The position numbers and the translations under genes were made by a program. DNA of 64,000 bases. Source: Debaryomyces hansenii CBS767. Its lineage: Eukaryota; Ascomycota; Pichiomycetes; Serinales; Debaryomycetaceae. Numbering within the stretch: position 1 is the first letter of the stretch; each line of letters opens with the position of its first letter. Where the stretch lies: positions 186,001-250,000 of the forward strand of contig NC_006044.2 of the NCBI RefSeq assembly GCF_000006445.2, read 5' to 3'. This document shows, one piece after another, positions 17,699 to 28,617 of the stretch. Below the pieces are notes generated by a model, which was given only the letters and a program-made list of their open reading frames with translations, was not told where the DNA came from and did not search any database.

Positions 17699-20600
17699 CT
17701 ACATGGTTATATCATCTTTAAAGCTTAATATATCATCGAACCTTAAACCGTTGATCTCAGTTCTTGTATATGAATCTAACTCTTTGTTGACGATATCTTC
17801 ATCTTCATGATCTGCTAGGTCACTTGCAGCCACTAGAATTAACCCACGGGATCTAATTAAGGGGATTAGTTTAGGAACAAAATTTAATAAATGAATTGAC
17901 GCGATTAGCCCAATCAAGTTATTATTAATGGTGAAATTAACTGCCTCCTTAATAGACCTGATAGTTATTTCCTGACCACAACTAAAATCTTTACTATCCA
18001 AAGATTTAGACTCACTATCTTCATCTTCATTTGATGGTTTTTGATTCATTAAAAGACCATTCGCAGACCTAGGTTCGAATATGCCTTTCTTACTATTATA
18101 AGAAATTCCATTCATACTCAAGAATACGGGATAATTAGGTTGTTTCCAATTAATAATTTTGCAAATCAACGAATTTGAAGACAAGAAAATAATCGACCTA
18201 CCGTTACCTGATGAGTTTTTAACCTTCTGGGATCTTATATGATTGAATACATCATTCAAGGTGAAATCAATAAAATTGTTTAAATTCTGTTGAATATTGC
18301 CAACGAATGGTAAGTTTTCTAACTCATATGATGATGGAAATATCAATTCTAAGTTCAAATTAATATCAACATTCAAAATATCCAAAAACATATTCAAAGG
18401 GAAATAAATTATTTTTAATAATTTCTTGATTAACGAAATGTCTTTGGTTGTCATTTTGGACAAATCGCTTATAACCTTCTTATAATCAAAAAGGCTATCT
18501 GTGATTGAACTCAATTGTTCCAACGACAAGTTTGGCAAATACAAGTCAATAAATTCAGTAACTGCTATTGACCACTGTGGACAAACAATGGGTGTACCGT
18601 CGTTTAATAGACATATTCTAATCCTTAGATATTCTCCTGATAAGGATGTTGATGTAACAAAGGAAGAAGAAATAGAACCGGCTCCTAAATCAACCGCCGA
18701 AGCTAATGGATTATTGTTACTATTATTGTTATGGTTGCCATTGTTATTACCACCTTTGGCTGCATTAATATTTGAAGGTGATAAAAAGTTATTAGGCGAC
18801 AATCCTCCAGCTGCATTAAGTTTCAAATTTGTTCTTGTTTTCACGAAACTTGTGGACGATTTCCAATACGTATCAAACTTTGAAGTTTCAAGCAAGTTTC
18901 CAGAAAATGGGTAAATAACTTGGTAATTAAATTTCAATTGTCCAACATTCCTTAACCTTAAATCGAACAACGGCAATTGAATGGAATTAACTTCTGGCGA
19001 TGAAGTATCTATTTTTGAAAAGGTTATCGCTGTGGTCTTAGCAATGAGTCTCGTACCGAATTTTGGAAATATTTCAAAATCAATCTTGAATTCGTGTAAT
19101 GATTCAACATCAGCTTGAAAAATACAGTTATTATTGGCTTTTGTATCATCTGCTACTGGCAACAATATATTCCGCGGAACAATATCTGATATATTGGACG
19201 TAAGCGTTATTCTTCCAGGTTTCATATCCGCAGCAGAATTGAATAAATTAATAAAGTCCGAGTCCTTCGGGAATATCAATTCAATTAAAACTTTCTGTTC
19301 CAAGAAGTTGTGACCATACCTCCTCAATGGTAAAATAGGTGGTGGTAATTGGAGATCTGGAATAGAGTCAATATTTTTATCAATATTTCCACTATCTTCC
19401 GAATCCTCTTCATCCGACATCTCCATATCAAGTGTAGCAGAATTATCAGCAGGTGCTGTTCCATAATCCTCTATGCCCTTTTTCCCATCCTCTGAATACA
19501 TTTCAGAATTGAGAGTACCAGAACTTTTAACATTTGGAAGTCTGCCACAAATATCGTTGTAGTAACTTAAGAGCTCGTTCAAAACACTAATATGACCTTC
19601 GATTACACAGTAGTATAAAACATTATAACCATCTTCATCAAGAAGATCCAATTTGGCACCTGACTTCACTAATTCTTGGGTTGTTTTCACATGGCCCTCC
19701 AGAGCAGCATAAAAAAGCGGCGTCCATTTATTTAAGCCATCAAATTCATTCACTCTAGATCCATAATGAATCAATAATTTAATCAATTTGTAATGTCCTG
19801 ATCTTGAAATAACATGTAATGGCAATAACCCTTCAACATCTTGTTGATTAATCAATTTATCGTTTGGTTGACTTTTAGATAATAAATATTCTAAAATCCT
19901 ATAATCACCAAACTTACAGGCGTAGTTAATAGGAAGATATTGCAATTTGCTTTCATCAGATTTTGGATGACAATTACTTCCCATCTGAACTAACTTTTGA
20001 ATTACATCAAAGTTCCCATGCTTAATAGCCAATAATAAGGCTGACATCGATTCGTTGTCCAAATCATCAATATGGTCTTTTGGAAAAAACAGCGAAATTA
20101 AATTAATCAAATCAAGTCTACTATTCTGAGCAGCGTAATGAAGGCAATTTCTACCATTAAAGTCTTTACAGACAAGCAACTGTTCACGAGTCTTTTTGGA
20201 TGAATTATTCATAATATAATTTACTATCGAGGTTCTGGAATGGTTTATACTATCAGTGGAATTTATAACCTTTACTCCATTGTTTATAACAACATGATGA
20301 TGGCTTTCGTGTGTAGACGCAGGAGGAATAGAACAACATTCATGAATAATATTCTTATTGTTATTGAAGTCATCGCTTATAAAAGCAAAATCAAGGTCGT
20401 AATTAATTAAATTCAAGAATGCTTCTAAGAATGAATCTGATATTTTTAAATTAGTTATAGCTAGCAAAAAAATCTTGGATAATTTGTATTTGACAATTTG
20501 ATCTAAGTTTGATGAAGACAGGTTCTTAGATGAAGATCTAACCTTGTCTATCCACCGTGATAATAATGATAAATCAGGATCTTTAATTGTCGCCACGTTA

Positions 20601-21499
20601 ACAAAAGTAGTGTACAATTCATCTACTTCATTATTCTGTAAATTGATAACAGAGTTGTTTCTTAATGACAGAAAATTAATCGAACTAATAGAACCATTCC
20701 TTTCAATATTGGAAGCATCATGGGATAATTGACTCACATTCGTATTTGAGCTTGTTCTTGATAAGGCTTGAATTATTTGTTGTGTATCATTTGATTGGTT
20801 TGTATTCACAAAATTATTGATTGACGTATAATCTCCATCTAAAATAGATTCTAAATCAAATAGGGATTGTGTGACTAAATCACTTAACTCGTTAATTTCA
20901 TTTTTATGGAACACTGGCTGCACGCTAACTGCTGTCAGGATAAATAGTTCTTTTGTATGTGACTTTGATCTCTTATCCCACTTTTTCACGACTTTCAGAA
21001 ATCCAGTTTCATTTAATTCTATAAATTGTTGCAATCTTATGAGGTCTTGGTGTATTTTCTTGAAATTTTGATACAAATTCAAATACGAAATTGAATTTCT
21101 AAAATTAGCATTAGAAGAGCCAGATGAAGAGCCTCCAGATGTATTACTATTTCCAATCTGTACGTACTCTTTAGACTTTAAAAGTAGTTCATTCTTCTTC
21201 ATCACTAACAAATCCAAGGTGACAGCTAAATTGGCTTGTTTTTCCAAATAGAACGAATTGACCTTATCTAACTCTCTTTCCACTCTAAAAAAAAATGATG
21301 CCTTATTCTCTTTCAATGCCTGCTGGACCTCTTGTGATGTAGCTGATACTACTCCGCTAATACTGTTTGTAGAACTATTTTGATTGGCAGGAACAGCTAA
21401 TTTCTTGATAAGTTTCTTCAAACCCTTATAGTCTATAAAATGCCCGGAATACTCTGGAAGCTCTAATTGCCTTGAGGCAAGATATTTCCCAAACTTCAT
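17699..21499 (-). CDS. PHO81: Pho81, CDK inhibitor of the phosphate (PHO) pathway
   Basis: Encodes 1266 residues. It begins with an SPX domain (MKFGKYLASRQLELPEYSGHF..., residues 1 to about 200, with KKWDKRSKSHTKELF), continues with ankyrin repeats at about 440-690 (GRNCLHYAAQNSRLDL, LPLHVISRSGHYKLIKLL, KWTPLFYAALEGHVKT) and ends with a glycerophosphodiesterase-like domain. The order is that of Pho81, which inhibits the Pho80-Pho85 cyclin-CDK in low phosphate and so lets Pho4 enter the nucleus. Matching phrases with S. cerevisiae Pho81 include NKASFFFRVERELDKVN, LPPPILPLRRYGHNFLE and PGRITLTSNISDIVPRN. A polar insert (about residues 945-970, Asn/Gly-rich) is low-complexity. A CACGTGGG Pho4-type site lies 112 bp upstream. 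Confidence 0.95.
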   Translation of the reverse strand: MKFGKYLASRQLELPEYSGHFIDYKGLKKLIKKLAVPANQNSSTNSISGVVSATSQEVQQALKENKASFFFRVERELDKVNSFYLEKQANLAVTLDLLVMKKNELLLKSKEYVQIGNSNTSGGSSSGSSNANFRNSISYLNLYQNFKKIHQDLIRLQQFIELNETGFLKVVKKWDKRSKSHTKELFILTAVSVQPVFHKNEINELSDLVTQSLFDLESILDGDYTSINNFVNTNQSNDTQQIIQALSRTSSNTNVSQLSHDASNIERNGSISSINFLSLRNNSVINLQNNEVDELYTTFVNVATIKDPDLSLLSRWIDKVRSSSKNLSSSNLDQIVKYKLSKIFLLAITNLKISDSFLEAFLNLINYDLDFAFISDDFNNNKNIIHECCSIPPASTHESHHHVVINNGVKVINSTDSINHSRTSIVNYIMNNSSKKTREQLLVCKDFNGRNCLHYAAQNSRLDLINLISLFFPKDHIDDLDNESMSALLLAIKHGNFDVIQKLVQMGSNCHPKSDESKLQYLPINYACKFGDYRILEYLLSKSQPNDKLINQQDVEGLLPLHVISRSGHYKLIKLLIHYGSRVNEFDGLNKWTPLFYAALEGHVKTTQELVKSGAKLDLLDEDGYNVLYYCVIEGHISVLNELLSYYNDICGRLPNVKSSGTLNSEMYSEDGKKGIEDYGTAPADNSATLDMEMSDEEDSEDSGNIDKNIDSIPDLQLPPPILPLRRYGHNFLEQKVLIELIFPKDSDFINLFNSAADMKPGRITLTSNISDIVPRNILLPVADDTKANNNCIFQADVESLHEFKIDFEIFPKFGTRLIAKTTAITFSKIDTSSPEVNSIQLPLFDLRLRNVGQLKFNYQVIYPFSGNLLETSKFDTYWKSSTSFVKTRTNLKLNAAGGLSPNNFLSPSNINAAKGGNNNGNHNNNSNNNPLASAVDLGAGSISSSFVTSTSLSGEYLRIRICLLNDGTPIVCPQWSIAVTEFIDLYLPNLSLEQLSSITDSLFDYKKVISDLSKMTTKDISLIKKLLKIIYFPLNMFLDILNVDINLNLELIFPSSYELENLPFVGNIQQNLNNFIDFTLNDVFNHIRSQKVKNSSGNGRSIIFLSSNSLICKIINWKQPNYPVFLSMNGISYNSKKGIFEPRSANGLLMNQKPSNEDEDSESKSLDSKDFSCGQEITIRSIKEAVNFTINNNLIGLIASIHLLNFVPKLIPLIRSRGLILVAASDLADHEDEDIVNKELDSYTRTEINGLRFDDILSFKDDITM

Positions 21500-21610
21500 T
21501 TTGGAATCCTTGTGGCCTAAAATTTGCTGTAATAGTAGATATACCTCAGTATTTAATCATATATGCCTATATATTTTCCATCATTAACCAAAACCGTTTA
21601 TTGTCTCTCC

Positions 21611-21616
21611 CACGTG
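21611..21616. promoter_or_regulatory. Pho4-type CACGTG site in the PHO81 promoter
   Basis: CACGTG, 112 bp upstream of the PHO81 ATG. Read on the PHO81 strand it is CACGTGGG, the high-affinity Pho4 core. It is also within a near-palindrome TCTCCCACGTGGAGA. PHO81 is itself a Pho4 target in S. cerevisiae, so positive feedback is likely conserved. Cbf1 could also bind the same core. Confidence 0.6.
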
Positions 21617-21772
21617 GAGATACACGTCCTACATCATTACTGAAAAATTATGTACTACGATAAGACTTATTAATACTTGATTATTTATTGCACAAGTAAT
21701 AGATATATATCTACATATCTATACAAAAGTGATTTATATAATGAATAAAACGAATAACTACCGCCTGTAGAA

Positions 21773-22381
21773 TTATTTGGTTTCCTTGGCCTTGTCAAAT
21801 TGTTCTTTAAACTTGTCAGCATTTTCCTTGTTACCAAATCTAATAGCTAAGGTTTGTGCTTCTGGTTCACCTTCGGCAACATCTGCAGTGACGTTGTAAA
21901 CCCATGATCTGTCAGAACCAATGTTAGCCTTTAACTCGTATTCTGGAGCAATTAAGTGGTTGGCACAAACCTTCAAAGTCTTGTCTCTTCTCATTAAAAT
22001 ACGGGTCTTACCAGATTCCTTGTGCTTCAAGAACTTGACATCTCCCGTTCCTCTTTCTTTCCATTCCTTGGTGTCGGCGTGGAATCTGAACAACTTGGCA
22101 CGGACCTTATATAAAACATCTTCATTCTCTTCGTTGGTCTTAACATCGACTTTTTCTAATTGCACCAATGGTTCAAAGTGAACATCGACTTCTTCTTCAT
22201 CGGCCTTATCGTCTTCCTTTTCTTCATCCTTGGATTCCTTTTTATCTTCCTTCTTGGTTTCATCTGAGTCTTCCTTCTTGGCTTCCTTCTTGGCTCCAAA
22301 CATAGAAAAAACGTTGGAACTTGGAGGTTGTGGAGCAGAAGCGTTCTCTTCTGTCTTTGGGGCGGTTGCTTCAGACGACAT
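21773..22381 (-). CDS. YRB1: Ran-binding protein 1 homologue
   Basis: Encodes 202 residues (S. cerevisiae Yrb1 201). The N-terminal third is low-complexity and charged ([17 protein letters not shown]). The Ran-binding domain spans about residues 68-198, with [18 protein letters not shown], the conserved [37 protein letters not shown] and [18 protein letters not shown]. It binds Ran-GTP, stimulates RanGAP and helps release export complexes in the cytoplasm. Codon use is biased towards a high-expression set. It lies 295 bp from CRM1 on the same strand, the two proteins acting in the same export cycle. Confidence 0.97.
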   Translation of the reverse strand: MSSEATAPKTEENASAPQPPSSNVFSMFGAKKEAKKEDSDETKKEDKKESKDEEKEDDKADEEEVDVHFEPLVQLEKVDVKTNEENEDVLYKVRAKLFRFHADTKEWKERGTGDVKFLKHKESGKTRILMRRDKTLKVCANHLIAPEYELKANIGSDRSWVYNVTADVAEGEPEAQTLAIRFGNKENADKFKEQFDKAKETK

Positions 22382-22676
22382 CTCTCTTTATTATTATTCG
22401 AATTGTTTGTTATCTATATGGTTTGGATCTGGTGTCGATTCACTTTTTAAGTCGATTATCCACCACAAACTACAACGTTACACAAAGATAATTCGATGAC
22501 AACGTCGACTGCCGTATTAAGTAATAAATACAGAATTTTATTCACAGTATATGGCTATTTTTTAAACGAATATAACAAAATATAAACTCTATGGACAATT
22601 GCAACTGAAAAACAGCAGATAAGCAGCAAATCACAGTTGAAATAATAAAGGCGGAACTAAATAGATATACATTACA

Positions 22677-25600
22677 TTATTCGTCGTCCATTTCTGATGG
22701 TTTAATCAAACCACCCACCTGTAAGTCTTTTTCTCTTTGTAATTTGTTTTGTTCCTGTTTTTCAATCTCTTTATCTTCCGCAAATAAGTAATCGGTTGGA
22801 TCGCCTCCGAATTCCTTGATTTGAATCAAGAAATCTCTCAATGTTGCTTTAAACTTGTTCAAGTCCTTGTAAACTGAGGTTAACACATTCAAGAAGTTGA
22901 CTAATTGTTCCTTTTGCAAGTTGTCGAACGCAGATATTAATAATTGCGCTAAGTATTGCTTCAAGAAATCTGAATTTGACGTGCCTTCGGGAGCTTGCTC
23001 GTGTGTGTATAATGGAGCCTGGATGACGTTGTCCTCGACTAAATGAATTAATTGTGCTAATAATTGGGACTGGTATCTGAATCCAGACTTATGATCTGGT
23101 TGGGTGAAAACATAGAAAGTATCGGATAAGATTTGGAAATAAAAGTTTTCGTAGAATGCTTTGGTAAATGGTGTATCACCTAACTTTTCAACGTTTTCAA
23201 TTAATTCTAATGTTAATGATAAACCATTATCTTCAACTTCTCTGTTGTTATGCTTAAAAGCCCACAATGCAGCATTAATCAATGATTGGAATGCATCACC
23301 CGATAATTGCAATAATGCCTGGAACGATTTTGAATTGATTTCCTTCAATAACTTATAAAATTCAATTCTATGCTCAGGGTATTCGACAAAATCATTCTTG
23401 ATCATATCTAATGTACATTCAAAAACCTTTTGTAAGATCAACACCACTCCTTCTGGGATCATATGGCCAACCTTTGAGATTAATGCAGTCATACAGTTTA
23501 AAACTTCTGCATCACGAGCATCAGGAACATTCGAGCTATAATCCTCTAAAACGGCCCCAAATAATGGTTGTGCTAAATCCCTTACTATTTCTTCGAGATT
23601 GTCAGCTTGGTTGATGTAAGTCTCGACCATTTTCAAGATTTCTTTCTTAATTGTTCTCAAACCTCTAACCTTTGGGGTTTTAGTAGCTATCAAACCGTCC
23701 TTAGCAACAAAATCAGAGATCATCGTACTGACAGCTTTGTATAATGATAACATATCGACATACATTAATCCCAATTGTGAATAGAAACCAGGTCCTAATG
23801 CTTTACAAACGGAGACGTTAGTTTTAATGATGTTGGCGATAATTTTAACAGTTTCTGTGTTAGTCAATAATTCTGGGTCCTTTCCAGCTTGTTGAACAAT
23901 TGCGCTCCATGCCATATTTGGTAAAGCCATTAATTCACCTAATAATTTATCTCTTGCATCTTTTGATGTTTGCGCGCTTACTATTATACCACATGCTTCA
24001 TAAAATGTATGAACCTGTTGTGGCTGTAAATCTTCAGTGATTTGTTGAATGTTTCTAATGATCTCGATAATAAACGGCTCTCTTTCTTGTTGTTGAACGG
24101 CCACAAAATGCTTCTTACATTTATGTGTAATTTTAATAAAGGTATCACAAGCCATATCTTGAACACCTTCATGAGTTTCATGCATAAACTCGAACAACTT
24201 ATTAACCACTGTTTTCAAGAACTTCCAGTGCGCCTTTAAGAACCTAGGATATTGTCCGACGATATACATAATATTTGATGCAACAACAGCTTTGTTATCC
24301 TTGCCTCTTTTCATTTCAGTCAATGACAATAAATCCTTAATAACGGACACCAAGAAACGCTTCTCCATATCCTCATTCATGGTACCTGAAATCGAACCAA
24401 TGGCCCAACACAAAGTGTTAATATTTTGCCACGACCATTCAGATTCATCGATTTGCCTGGCCAATTTTTCACTCATAATTTGCTCAGTATCAACAACATC
24501 CAAATGAGTTAAATAAACCAAGACTTCTCTCATGGACTTATATAATTGAATGGTATCACTCTCTTTTACGAACTCTCTGACGATTTCCCCTTCGTCGTTC
24601 TCAACAATTAAAACTTCTTCAGGTCTAACCATAGACTCAATCATAACCAATCTTAATTTGGATAAAATTGATGTATACATATGCTCTCTTAATGGGAATT
24701 TTGCTAATACAGCAGGGTCTGGAGCTCCACCAGACGTAGCTTTTATTGAGCTGGAGTAGCTCAATTGCATTAAAGGCGATAATTCGTTTTGAGGTAATTT
24801 TTGAATTTCTTCAAATAATCCGTGAACGAAGTTGCACCAGAAATCTAAACAAGTCTTAAATAATTCTCGTTCCTCAATTCTAGATAACTCAACGAGGTAA
24901 TGCATCGATGTCAACAATAACTCTCTTAAGGATTCATTTTGTTCTAAAGGCAATAAATGATTGTTTAAAAATGTGCATATGAACATTGCCAAATCTTGCA
25001 AGAAAGATTGGTCGTTCGTACTAGCAATTTTGTAAGACTGTTTCAAATTTGTATCTGGAGGGATTATAGAATAAATTTGTTCCATAGTGTCCTTGAAAAA
25101 AATTATAAATTTTTCTTCTAACTCTGGTGAGTTCAAGTTGGAGACCTCAGTAAGACATTTCAATGTGATAGTCCTGGTATCAACAGGGTTTAAAAACTTG
25201 CCGGTCAATAATTTTAACAAATCAGTTTGAAAAATATAATTAACTGGAATCCATGGAATGTATTTTAATAATGCATTCAACGTGGAAATGATTAAGGAAG
25301 ACTTGGTAGTCTTATCTAATACTTCATAACATAATTTGAAAATTTCTTCAAACTCTGCTCTCATACTCAATCTTAATGATTTTGCTTTTGCTTGTGTTAA
25401 TTGATCCTGACTGAAATCAAAAACCTCTTCACTCAATAACTTCAAAATAATCATATTATTTTCACAAACATTGAAACTGGACCTTGAACTCAATACGATT
25501 TCTGGTATAAATTGTGGCCAATTATGTGGCCATTCCTGTTTCAAAATTTGAACTAACGTTAAATCAATTTTGTTGATCAATGCCCTCTCGGTTTCAAATA

Positions 25601-25919
25601 TCGTCTCATTGTCACAGAGAGAGATGATCATATTAACGATGAAATTTCTGATGCCAATTCTCTCATCTTCCGGGATGGTCTTCCAGCGATATTGAATCAA
25701 TTTATTTAAACATGACAACGCAATGTACTTCGACTGGGCGTTGTTTGAATTGGACAAAATTTTATCCGCCCGTGTCCAAGATTCTGCGTTTTCTTGAAAT
25801 TGACTTAAAACGCTTTGGGCTTCCTTTTGCTCAGCTCCTGAGCCTTTGTAGAAAGTCCCGACTACCTGGTCGAATAAATTGATATCAAGATCCTTCGAAA
25901 AGTCAAGAATTGTTTCCAT
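22677..25919 (-). CDS. CRM1: Exportin-1, nuclear export receptor
   Basis: Encodes 1080 residues (S. cerevisiae Crm1 1084). It is a HEAT-repeat karyopherin that exports proteins with leucine-rich nuclear export signals together with Ran-GTP. The N-terminus ([17 protein letters not shown]) and the central region ([48 protein letters not shown]) are almost identical to known Crm1. The residue that in human is the leptomycin-B-reactive Cys528 is here Thr534 (codon at 24318-24320), in [10 protein letters not shown], as in the naturally resistant S. cerevisiae protein. The acidic C-terminus (PSEMDDE) is typical. The upstream spacer is about 800 bp. Confidence 0.98.
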   Translation of the reverse strand: METILDFSKDLDINLFDQVVGTFYKGSGAEQKEAQSVLSQFQENAESWTRADKILSNSNNAQSKYIALSCLNKLIQYRWKTIPEDERIGIRNFIVNMIISLCDNETIFETERALINKIDLTLVQILKQEWPHNWPQFIPEIVLSSRSSFNVCENNMIILKLLSEEVFDFSQDQLTQAKAKSLRLSMRAEFEEIFKLCYEVLDKTTKSSLIISTLNALLKYIPWIPVNYIFQTDLLKLLTGKFLNPVDTRTITLKCLTEVSNLNSPELEEKFIIFFKDTMEQIYSIIPPDTNLKQSYKIASTNDQSFLQDLAMFICTFLNNHLLPLEQNESLRELLLTSMHYLVELSRIEERELFKTCLDFWCNFVHGLFEEIQKLPQNELSPLMQLSYSSSIKATSGGAPDPAVLAKFPLREHMYTSILSKLRLVMIESMVRPEEVLIVENDEGEIVREFVKESDTIQLYKSMREVLVYLTHLDVVDTEQIMSEKLARQIDESEWSWQNINTLCWAIGSISGTMNEDMEKRFLVSVIKDLLSLTEMKRGKDNKAVVASNIMYIVGQYPRFLKAHWKFLKTVVNKLFEFMHETHEGVQDMACDTFIKITHKCKKHFVAVQQQEREPFIIEIIRNIQQITEDLQPQQVHTFYEACGIIVSAQTSKDARDKLLGELMALPNMAWSAIVQQAGKDPELLTNTETVKIIANIIKTNVSVCKALGPGFYSQLGLMYVDMLSLYKAVSTMISDFVAKDGLIATKTPKVRGLRTIKKEILKMVETYINQADNLEEIVRDLAQPLFGAVLEDYSSNVPDARDAEVLNCMTALISKVGHMIPEGVVLILQKVFECTLDMIKNDFVEYPEHRIEFYKLLKEINSKSFQALLQLSGDAFQSLINAALWAFKHNNREVEDNGLSLTLELIENVEKLGDTPFTKAFYENFYFQILSDTFYVFTQPDHKSGFRYQSQLLAQLIHLVEDNVIQAPLYTHEQAPEGTSNSDFLKQYLAQLLISAFDNLQKEQLVNFLNVLTSVYKDLNKFKATLRDFLIQIKEFGGDPTDYLFAEDKEIEKQEQNKLQREKDLQVGGLIKPSEMDDE

Positions 25920-26728
25920 ATTATCCGAGTATCCTTAATGTGTCGCGCTTTCTATAATCTTCAATATTACCTTGAATTTAATGTATTTCTTTCTTTCTTA
26001 CGGTCTGAAGAGAAAGTTAGATCCAACTATCGAAAAATTTATATCGCTTACTTAAGAAATGTTAGTAGCTGAAGTAAAAAAATTTTCTATTCAAGAATTT
26101 ATAATCAATTAAAAAAGCTTATATGTTCGTATTCAATTGATACTTACTTACCAATTTGAATTAACACAAGTTTTATGACAACCTCTATTTGCTTAATAAG
26201 GAATCCTTCCTGTTTGTTTTGCGTTGAGTAAAATTCAAACTTGAAGACATTTTTGTGTAATGATCGGAAATAACACAAACCCGGAAAAAGCTCTATGGTT
26301 CCATGCTAAGGTACAACTACTAGTTGCAAAACAACTAGGTGTAATTATATATTACTGTTGGTTCGACGATTGTTACCGTCTTATGATTAGGAGACGAATT
26401 TCAGCTACATATGATGTACAATTAAGTATTTGCTCTATTGGTCTATGTTGTTTAGTCTCATTGCTAGAGGCAGTAGGTTGTAGTTATTTAGTTCTCCCAC
26501 CGAGCCAGCGGAGGAAGCTAATGGATCTCAAGTATGAATATTGATGACATTACCCAATCCTGTCTACAAAGGATGAGATAAGAAAACCCACGAGGCGAAA
26601 CCTATATTCCAACTCAAACCCGGAGTAGTTGCATGGAAATCAATAGTTTACACGGAAAACTACAAAAAAGTCAGAAAATCGGTTCGAAATAAATATTGTG
26701 GTGCATATATAGGGAAGGAGTTACATAT
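25920..26728. other. CRM1 promoter and malate dehydrogenase 3' region, 0.8 kb
   Basis: No supported gene. A plus-strand ATG frame of 94 codons (26260-26544) has no recognisable motif and uses many rare CTA codons. Two GGTTCGA words (near 26360 and 26685) recall a tRNA B box but lack the rest of a tRNA. A-rich tracts near the CRM1 ATG fit a promoter. Confidence 0.5.
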
Positions 26729-27745
26729 CTATTTCTTGATGAATGCAACACCCTTGTCGATGTTACCAGACAATTGTTCGATGGCAACTTCTAATAATTT
26801 CTTTTCATCAGCACTGATGTTGTTTAAGATGTCGTACTTGACTTCCTCGATACCGTTAGCACCTAATCTGACTGGCAAGGAGAAGAAATCCAAGTTTTTG
26901 ACCAACTTCTTGGCTTCAGCGGCACCCTTGATGGAGTCGTCCAAGTTCAAGAAGGTACATTCGACAACTTCTTCACCCTTAGAGGTCAATGCCTTCAAGA
27001 TGGATTCGGCTAACTTGTAACCGGCGTAAGCCATGGACAAAGTGGCGGAACCAGCACCGTCCTTGGCCTTGACGACTTCATCACCACCGAATTGGACTCT
27101 GTTAATCAAAGCCTTCTTGTCTTCTTCCGATAACTTGTCGTAGTACGATTTGGAGTTACCGATAGAGTACAATGGAACAATGGTTTCACCGGAGTGACCA
27201 CCAATGACGTTGATGTTGAAGTCAGTAGCCTTGGTTTCCTTAGCGTACTTTTGGGAGATGAAAGTGTTGGCTCTGACGATATCCAAGGTAGTAACACCGA
27301 ATAATCTTTGTGGGTTGTAAACACCGTTCTTCTTTAAGGTTTCGGCAACAATCGGAACAGTGGAGTTGACTGGATTTGAAATGATCAAAACGAAAGCCTT
27401 TGGCGCGTTTTCAGCAATTCCTTGGGCCAAGTCTCTAACAATAGAGGCATTGATGTTGAATAAATCATCTCTGGTCATACCTGGCTTTCTTGGGACACCA
27501 GCTGGGATGATAACTAAGTCACTACCCTTCAAGGATTCAGCCAATGCTGATTTGTCTTCCCTGGAAGATGGTAAGTGAGAAGATGTGGATGAATTGGAGC
27601 AAATGTGAGATAAATCAGCTCCGACACCTGGAACATTGACAACATCGAACAATGACAATTCATCGATCTTTGGGTTTAACTTTAATAATAATGATAATGG
27701 TTGACCAATACCACCGGCAGCACCGCAAACTGTAACTTTAACCAT
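26729..27745 (-). CDS. MDH: Malate dehydrogenase, probably cytosolic
   Basis: Encodes 338 residues. The NAD-binding loop [14 protein letters not shown] begins at residue 8, the active-site region has the substrate-binding Arg in [17 protein letters not shown], and the catalytic His is in VIGGHSGET. It interconverts malate and oxaloacetate with NAD. The protein begins directly with [12 protein letters not shown], so there is no mitochondrial presequence, and it ends FIKK, not in a PTS1 tripeptide such as SKL. A cytosolic isoform is therefore inferred, but the sequence is not enough to exclude others. Codon bias is strong. It is divergent from NTH1, with an 872-bp shared promoter region. Confidence 0.93.
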   Translation of the reverse strand: MVKVTVCGAAGGIGQPLSLLLKLNPKIDELSLFDVVNVPGVGADLSHICSNSSTSSHLPSSREDKSALAESLKGSDLVIIPAGVPRKPGMTRDDLFNINASIVRDLAQGIAENAPKAFVLIISNPVNSTVPIVAETLKKNGVYNPQRLFGVTTLDIVRANTFISQKYAKETKATDFNINVIGGHSGETIVPLYSIGNSKSYYDKLSEEDKKALINRVQFGGDEVVKAKDGAGSATLSMAYAGYKLAESILKALTSKGEEVVECTFLNLDDSIKGAAEAKKLVKNLDFFSLPVRLGANGIEEVKYDILNNISADEKKLLEVAIEQLSGNIDKGVAFIKK

Positions 27746-28617
27746 TGTGTTTTTTATAATCTATATTGGAAGTATCAATTGAAAATATAAACCTTAATTT
27801 ACTTAATTAGCAATTGTATTTATATAATTGTATTAGAAGGGACCAATTGAAAAATTCACTGCGAATAAGGGTTATTTATATACGTACACATGTTGGATAA
27901 TGATTTATGGGGTAGGATTCAACCGCCTAACTTATCTCCTATAAGCTCCGGGTAAGAGGAAAGTCTCCCAACAAAACAGCCGGGTAGGGTTATATTACGA
28001 GAACAACCGGGGTAGTACAGGTGAATGGCGATTAGCCCAGCCGAGGTAAGATTGCTTCACGCCATGTGACGTGCGACATGGATGTCGTGCCATCTGGGAT
28101 TATATACGACATATTACATATGACGTAAGGCTACATTAGGCCGCTATTTGCTAATATCCCGCGACATACGATTGTTTGCTCTGTAGTTAGGCGTCGTATT
28201 AATTAGCCTTCGAATTTGGATGGATAAAAGGGTAACGAAATGCCACAATTATGCAGAGATCTATTCAAATCCCATCAATAAAAACTAGAGGGATTTTTCC
28301 GTGGCCTTTGGCCGGAAAAATCTTCGTAGAGATAGACCTAAGCGAGAAAGAGGAGTAAATAACTGAAATTGGACTTTAGGGCCAATTCTAGTTATGTAGA
28401 TCATCAGGATATAGCGACAAACATAGCGGACCGTTTTAAACCCGATTGCCAAAACGATACCTTCTTCTTGAATAGGGTAGCCGTTAAGGGTCAGTGATGA
28501 TCAAAATTATATACAGGGCACAATCTGGTGCTTCTATTCTATAAGTAATCGTGAAAGTAGTGATAAGGAAGAACGTTGTATAAAGAAGTGATTAGATAGG
28601 GATTATTCATATCAATA
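27746..28617. promoter_or_regulatory. MDH-NTH1 bidirectional promoter region, 872 bp
   Basis: Contains four GGGTA words in about 110 bp (27910-28014), three of them as CCGGG(G)TA at 27948-27954, 27980-27986 and 28007-28014. TGACGTG (28067-28073) and TGACGTAA (28121-28128) resemble ATF/CREB-type half sites. A strong hairpin lies at 28292-28322. I found no plain STRE (AGGGG/CCCCT), although NTH1 is stress-regulated in S. cerevisiae. Factors are not assigned. Confidence 0.5.
28292..28322. repeat. Hairpin-forming inverted repeat in the NTH1 promoter
   Basis: GATTTTTCC (28292-28300) pairs with GGAAAAATC (28314-28322), and an inner GGCC-TTT-GGCC continues the stem. The stem is 13 bp with a 2-base bulge and a TTT loop. 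It is 296 bp upstream of the NTH1 ATG. It could be a dimeric factor site or cruciform; function unknown. Confidence 0.6.

Noticed and set aside
26260..26544. 94-codon plus-strand ATG frame upstream of CRM1
   Set aside because: No domain, rare codon use, lies in promoter DNA; not supported as a gene.
26340..26700. tRNA-like B-box words GGTTCGA near 26360 and 26685
   Set aside because: No A box, no acceptor stem pairing and no proper T-arm could be built around either.
28298..28318. Cat8/Sip4-type CSRE in the NTH1 promoter hairpin
   Set aside because: The best alignment misses a required C in the first half-site, so it is not a consensus CSRE.
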